From: Flavobacteriaceae bacterium
GTDB lineage: Bacteria; Bacteroidota; Bacteroidia; Flavobacteriales; Flavobacteriaceae
Length of the DNA stretch: 39,876 nt
Assembly (NCBI GenBank): GCA_002690805.1
Contig: NZFW01000007.1
Coordinates: 1 to 39,876 of the forward strand
Reading direction: 5' to 3'
A program made the translations under genes and the position numbers. The notes under the pieces are model-generated. The model ran no database searches, had not been told where the DNA came from, and saw only the letters and a list, made by a program, of their open reading frames with translations. Numbering within the stretch: the stretch's first letter is position 1; the number at the start of each line of letters is the position of its first letter. Below are positions 35,706 to 39,876 of this stretch, in pieces.

Positions 35706-37027
35706 ATAAAAGAACTTTTTTAAAATCAGCAGTAACCCTTGCTTCTACAGCTTTTATGCCATCATTTAGCTGGCCCTTATCAAATAAAAAACAATTGAGA
35801 ACAGCTCATATTGGAGTTGGAGGAATGGGTTTAGAGGACTTAAAAGCAATTTCCTCTCACAACTCAGTTGAAGTTGTAGCTTTATGTGATGTAGATTCAA
35901 ATCACTTGAATTTTGCAAAGGCTATTTATCCTAATGCTAAAACTTTTTCTGATTACAGAATATTATTTGACACCATAGGTGATCAAATTGATGCAGTTGT
36001 AGTTTCAACTCCAGACCATACTCATGCTCCTGCTTCATTAATGGCAATGGATATTGGGAAAGCAGTTTATTGTCAAAAACCTCTAACTCATCATATTTCT
36101 GAGGCAAGAGATATGGCCCAAATGGCAGAAAAAAAGCAATTAGTTACTCAAATGGGCATCCAAGTTCATTCATTTTATGATTATAAATTAGCCACTTTAC
36201 TCATTCAGTCCGGAATTATTGGAAAAGTTAATTGTGTTCGTGCTTGGTCACCAAAAAATTGGGGCTATGATGGTCCTTCTCCAAATAGTTTTGATCCAAT
36301 TCCTTCAAATCTAGATTGGAATTTATGGTTGGGAACAGCTAAAAATCAAAAGTTTAAAGAAGGAATTTATCATCCATTAAACTGGAGAAAATTAGTTGAT
36401 TATGGCTGTGGAACCCTAGGTGACATGGGCGTTCATATTTTTGACACTCCTTATAATGCTTTGATGCTTGATGTTCCTAAAACTGTTAAAAATGAATGTA
36501 GAGAACCTAACGGATATGGATTTCCGGAAAAGAATAAAGTAACATATATTTTTCCGCCAACTAAGTATACTTCAAATGAGTTAAAATGGGTATGGTATGA
36601 TGGAGTTGGAGCTCCAAGTGAACATGTTGATTTACAATTACCTAATAACGAAAAGCTTCATGACCAGGGGGCTATGTTTATGGGAGAAAAAGGGAGGCTT
36701 TATTTACCTCATTTTCAAAAATTACCTCAATTAATTATTGATGGAAAGTATAAAGAAATTAATGTTGAAAAATTCGGATTAGGTACACCGGTAAGAGATT
36801 ACAGTTCAGAAAGTAAGAAGCATTATCATGAATTTGTTGACTCATGTCTCGGTAAGGGACTTTGTTCTGCTCCATTTTCATACTCTTCTAAACTTACAGA
36901 GACTATTCTCTTAGGAGTTATTGCTGGACGGTTTCCTGGTAGAATACTAAACTGGGATAAAAATAAATCTAAGTTTTCTGAAGATGAAGCAAATGTATTT
37001 ATTGGTGGAAACTACAGATCTTTTTAA
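35702..37027 (+). CDS. Gfo/Idh/MocA-family oxidoreductase, exported
   Basis: 441 aa. The N-terminus (MNKRTFLKSAVTLASTAFMP) looks like a Tat-type or short signal sequence, with a single KR instead of a full RR. The NAD(P)-binding motif HIGVGGMGLEDL (~37-48) and VYCQKPLTHHISEAR (~120-134, the EKP motif with Gln) define the family; GDMGVHIFDT and WNLWLGTA follow in the substrate domain. Likely role: oxidation of a glycoside C3 hydroxyl, or a related redox step on a sugar, ahead of the DUF1080 hydrolase. Its ATG overlaps the DUF1080 stop. Its own stop overlaps the convergent amidohydrolase stop (37024-37027). Confidence 0.9.
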   Translation: MNKRTFLKSAVTLASTAFMPSFSWPLSNKKQLRTAHIGVGGMGLEDLKAISSHNSVEVVALCDVDSNHLNFAKAIYPNAKTFSDYRILFDTIGDQIDAVVVSTPDHTHAPASLMAMDIGKAVYCQKPLTHHISEARDMAQMAEKKQLVTQMGIQVHSFYDYKLATLLIQSGIIGKVNCVRAWSPKNWGYDGPSPNSFDPIPSNLDWNLWLGTAKNQKFKEGIYHPLNWRKLVDYGCGTLGDMGVHIFDTPYNALMLDVPKTVKNECREPNGYGFPEKNKVTYIFPPTKYTSNELKWVWYDGVGAPSEHVDLQLPNNEKLHDQGAMFMGEKGRLYLPHFQKLPQLIIDGKYKEINVEKFGLGTPVRDYSSESKKHYHEFVDSCLGKGLCSAPFSYSSKLTETILLGVIAGRFPGRILNWDKNKSKFSEDEANVFIGGNYRSF

Positions 37028-38637
37028 TTTTCTTTATACCCAGGCCCCTTAATAAATTTTCCAGAAAAAATATTTGTGTGCTTCCCATTTTCTAATACAA
37101 TTTGACCATTAACCATTACATGTTCTACTCCTTCTGCATATTGAATAGGATTGTTAAAAGTAGCATTATCTTTAATTTTGTTTGGATCAAAAACTACTAT
37201 ATCTGCGTAAAATCCATTTTTTAAAAGTCCTCTGTCTTTTATTCCCAGGTTTTCAGCAGGAAAACTTGTTAATTTCCTAATTCCCTCTTCTAAAGTGATT
37301 AATCCCTCGTCTCTTGAATATTTCCCTAGAACACGAATAAAACTACCAAAAGCTCTTGGATGGGTTCTAAATCCATTTGGAGGGTTAGAGTAAGATCCCG
37401 CATCCGAACAAAACGAAACCCAAGGAAGTTTAATTTTTTTTCTAATATTATCCTCACTCATACTAAAATAGATGCACTGTATTCTACTATCATCCTCAAT
37501 TATTAAATCAATTATTGCTTCTTCTGGACTTTGATTCCTAATTTTTGCTGCTTCAGCAATTGTCATTCCTATATATTTTTTCTTCATAGAGTCTTTATTA
37601 AAACCTACCATTAAAATTCCTTGTGGAGGTTGTTGTTCTAACTCCTTTTTTATATCTTGAATAAGCCGTTTTCTTGGTTCTTTTTGTTGCATTCGATTTA
37701 TCCAAGCTCGATGCCCTCCTTCTTGAACCCATGTTGGAATTACTCCTGTCAAACCTGTTGAGGAAGCATTGTAAGTATACATATCAGCTGTAATTTTTAA
37801 ACCTTCAGATCTTGCCTTTTCAACTTTTTGAATAATATCATCTAAAAGACTCCAATTGGCTTTTCTTGAAGCTTTCAAATGATAAATTTCAGATCTAATA
37901 TTCGCATTTTTTGCAATTGTTATTAATTCATCAACAGCCTCTAAAACTTGATCACCCTCATTTCTTATGTGCGAGATATACATACCTCCATATTTTGATG
38001 CAACTTCACTCAAAGCAATTAACTCTTGAGTATTTGCATAGTCTGCAGGTGCATAAATAAGTGATGATCCAACACCCATAGCTCCCTCAAGCATACTTTG
38101 TTCTACTAACTTTTTCATTTTATCTAGCTCACTTAAGGAAGCTTGTCTATTAGCATAACCAATCTCTTGAATTCTTACAGTTGTAGCTCCCAGGAATGAG
38201 GCTATATTTGTTGAAACTCCACTAGATTCTAGCTTTTTCATAGCATCACCAAAAGACATATAATTAGAACTGTCTTTAACTCCTTTTGGTCCTGGGGAAG
38301 TTCCTTCACCAAAAACTTCTAAAGTAACTCCTTGCTTAATATCACTTAAGGACCTTCCATCTTTTAATAGGGATCCATATGCCCAACTAAGCATATTAAT
38401 AAATCCAGGAGAAACAGCCTTTCCATCTGCATTTATAATTTTTTTTGAATTAAACTGTTTTGATCGTCCAACATAAAGTATTTTCTCATTTTTAATTGCA
38501 ACAATTCCTGGGAAGGACTCTTTGCCGGAACCATCAAATATTATCCCATTTGTAATCAATAAATCACATGATGGAACCTCTTGACGGCAATTAATTGAAA
38601 CAATAAAAAATAGAGCTAGTAAAATTTTTTTAATCAT
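37024..38637 (-). CDS. D-aminoacylase-like amidohydrolase lipoprotein
   Basis: 537 aa with lipobox IVSINC (Cys17). The fold is that of N-acyl-D-amino-acid deacylases: LLITNGIIFDGSG at the start, SHIRNEGDQ (metal His), SEIYHLKASRK (second His), CSDAGS (Asp) and ADIVVFDP at the end. Two usual metal-site features are altered: PGFIDxHxH reads PGFINMLSWAYG, and the GNCG cysteine of D-aminoacylase reads FGEG. It thus belongs to a variant branch whose metal count may differ. The likely job is deacylation of N-acyl-D-amino acids or hydrolysis of another amide outside the cytoplasm, for example from peptidoglycan. Monocistronic. Confidence 0.82.
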   Translation of the reverse strand: MIKKILLALFFIVSINCRQEVPSCDLLITNGIIFDGSGKESFPGIVAIKNEKILYVGRSKQFNSKKIINADGKAVSPGFINMLSWAYGSLLKDGRSLSDIKQGVTLEVFGEGTSPGPKGVKDSSNYMSFGDAMKKLESSGVSTNIASFLGATTVRIQEIGYANRQASLSELDKMKKLVEQSMLEGAMGVGSSLIYAPADYANTQELIALSEVASKYGGMYISHIRNEGDQVLEAVDELITIAKNANIRSEIYHLKASRKANWSLLDDIIQKVEKARSEGLKITADMYTYNASSTGLTGVIPTWVQEGGHRAWINRMQQKEPRKRLIQDIKKELEQQPPQGILMVGFNKDSMKKKYIGMTIAEAAKIRNQSPEEAIIDLIIEDDSRIQCIYFSMSEDNIRKKIKLPWVSFCSDAGSYSNPPNGFRTHPRAFGSFIRVLGKYSRDEGLITLEEGIRKLTSFPAENLGIKDRGLLKNGFYADIVVFDPNKIKDNATFNNPIQYAEGVEHVMVNGQIVLENGKHTNIFSGKFIKGPGYKEN

Positions 38638-38819
38638 CTGGTAAGTGTTTGAATATAAATATATTAAAAAAAAAGTGAGATAAAATTTAAAGTCTGAGTT
38701 TTAAATCTAAGTTGGTTGATATATTAAATTAATTTACAACGAGATGATTGTTGTAGAAAATTTTAATAAAAATAATTGTGGATTTATTTATATTTAACAA
38801 TGACTAATGTCCATATTGA

Positions 38820-39839
38820 ATGAACAATAACAATTCCTATGACGATTTTTTTTTAGGATTAAGAAGAATACTAAATTATTTACTTTTCTTTTTAGTTAAT
38901 GTAATCATTGTCATTTTTTTTCTAACAAAAGATAATCCAAATGAAGAAAATATTGATTTGAGTATTTATTATATGAATTATGATGTAGAAACCTTACCTG
39001 ACTCCAAAACTGGATTAGAAATTAAATATGGATATGAATTATTTGTAAATACACCTGACTTATTAGGAAGAAAATCTTTGAAAAATCCTTATGTTAGAAA
39101 TTCCTTATCATGTACCAACTGTCATATAAACGCTGGTACGCAGCCATTTGCAATGCCCTTAATTGGTGTCGACAAAAGATTCCCTCAATATAGAGGTAGA
39201 GAAGATGTTGTTGGAAGTTTAAAAGATAGAATAAATGGTTGTTTCGAAAGGAGTATGAATGGAAAAAAATTAAAAAATGACAGTCATAATATGAACGCTT
39301 TAGTTTCATATATAAATTGGTTGGGACGATATGTAAATGAGGGGGAAATTATAAATGGGAAGGGATTGAAGCCAATTAATTATCCTAACAGAAAGGTTGA
39401 TTTGGTAAAAGGAGAGGAGGTTTTTAATAGAGTATGCGTTGAATGTCATGGAAATGATGGTCAGGGTGAAAAAATTGATAATTATACATATATTTACCCT
39501 CCCCTGTGGGGACCAAATTCATATAATAATGGTGCGGGTATGACAAGAGTTTTGACTGCTGGAATGTTTATAAAATATAATATGCCTCAAGGCACTAGAT
39601 ATGATTCTCCACTATTGACTGATGATGAGGCCTATGATGTAGCTGGTTTTATAAATCAAAAACCTAGACCTAAAAAAAATGATCTTAAGGAAGATTTTCC
39701 TGATAAAAAAAAGAAACCGATGTCAACACCATATCCACCTTATTCTGACTCATTTTCTCAATCACAACATCAATTTGGTCCTTTTCAACCTATTTTTGAT
39801 TTTTACAAAAAAGAGTATAATATTGAAAAAAGTAAATAA
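38820..39839 (+). CDS. Membrane-anchored dihaem cytochrome c, TsdA-like
   Basis: 339 aa. One N-terminal transmembrane helix (residues ~18-36) anchors the protein with the haem domains in the periplasm. Two CxxCH sites bind haem: CTNCH (98-102) and CVECH (206-210). QPFAMPLIGVDKRFPQYRGR, RINGCFERSMNGK (Cys141, a possible axial haem ligand as in TsdA) and a late YNMPQGT are features of the TsdA/COG3258 thiosulfate dehydrogenase-like group. A thiosulfate-to-tetrathionate or general electron-transfer role is plausible; no tsdB or sox genes are nearby. The Pro- and Lys-rich C-terminal tail is unusual. Confidence 0.83.
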   Translation: MNNNNSYDDFFLGLRRILNYLLFFLVNVIIVIFFLTKDNPNEENIDLSIYYMNYDVETLPDSKTGLEIKYGYELFVNTPDLLGRKSLKNPYVRNSLSCTNCHINAGTQPFAMPLIGVDKRFPQYRGREDVVGSLKDRINGCFERSMNGKKLKNDSHNMNALVSYINWLGRYVNEGEIINGKGLKPINYPNRKVDLVKGEEVFNRVCVECHGNDGQGEKIDNYTYIYPPLWGPNSYNNGAGMTRVLTAGMFIKYNMPQGTRYDSPLLTDDEAYDVAGFINQKPRPKKNDLKEDFPDKKKKPMSTPYPPYSDSFSQSQHQFGPFQPIFDFYKKEYNIEKSK

Positions 39840-39841
39840 AT

Positions 39842-39876
<35 letters not shown>

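Overview
The window is AT-rich, compact DNA that looks like a marine or aquatic member of the Bacteroidota, most likely Flavobacteriaceae. The support is a SusC/SusD pair, many Sec lipoproteins with short N-terminal lipoboxes, TAnnTTTG-type -7 elements instead of Shine-Dalgarno driven starts, DUF5916 and DUF6090-like proteins, and a NagB/PIG-L fusion typical of the phylum. Gene density is high: several starts and stops overlap (ATGA type), and three convergent pairs abut or overlap. No rRNA, tRNA, CRISPR array, transposase or integrase was recognised. The left edge lies in a repeat and the right edge in an (AAAT)n tract, so the window may be a whole assembly contig.

Layout. 1-2734 is an accessory region. 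A surface lipoprotein gene (InlB-like repeats plus FG-GAP/VCBS repeats) sits alone between two near-identical 101-bp direct repeats. It is followed by about 430 bp of non-coding DNA packed with palindromes, a second (31-bp) direct repeat and a terminator; this may be a structured RNA or the end of a mobile cassette. 2735-3834 is a three-gene minus-strand operon (ExbB/TolQ-like membrane protein, small membrane protein, XRE regulator) whose promoter is flanked by two 17-bp operator-like repeats. 4097-6145 is a GH20 hexosaminidase. 6257-9485 is a plus-strand run: SMP-30 lactonase, DUF6090-like protein, histidine phosphatase, N-formylglutamate-amidohydrolase-like lipoprotein.

9493-23016 is a long minus-strand block. 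Transcribed from the right it reads: TolB-propeller/amidohydrolase fusion, S9 prolyl-oligopeptidase-type peptidase, SusC, SusD, a strong terminator, then a GGT-fold Ntn hydrolase, an SGNH hydrolase and an alpha/beta hydrolase. This looks like a peptide-oriented SusCD locus (compare RagAB) rather than a glycan one. 23141-25615 holds a class A beta-lactamase-like protein and an M20 amidohydrolase. 25756-29441 carries catalase-peroxidase KatG and a GH109-type Gfo/Idh/MocA protein. 29431-32697 is a DUF5916 outer-membrane protein, a phosphoribosyltransferase and a YhhQ queuosine-precursor transporter. 32835-37027 has a tiny conserved basic protein and the operon NagB/PIG-L fusion, DUF1080 hydrolase, Gfo/Idh/MocA oxidoreductase. 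37024-38637 is a D-aminoacylase-like amidohydrolase and 38820-39839 a TsdA-like dihaem cytochrome c.

Taken together, the core genes suggest scavenging of peptides, N-acylated amino acids and amino sugars (dead-cell wall or glycoprotein material): hydrolases outside the cytoplasm, a SusCD importer, and NagB plus 3-keto-sugar-type enzymes for the amino sugars. The most unusual parts are the repeat-flanked lipoprotein cassette with its structured flank, a GGT-like protein that lacks the residues that normally grip a gamma-glutamyl substrate, and the amino-sugar/3-keto-sugar operon.
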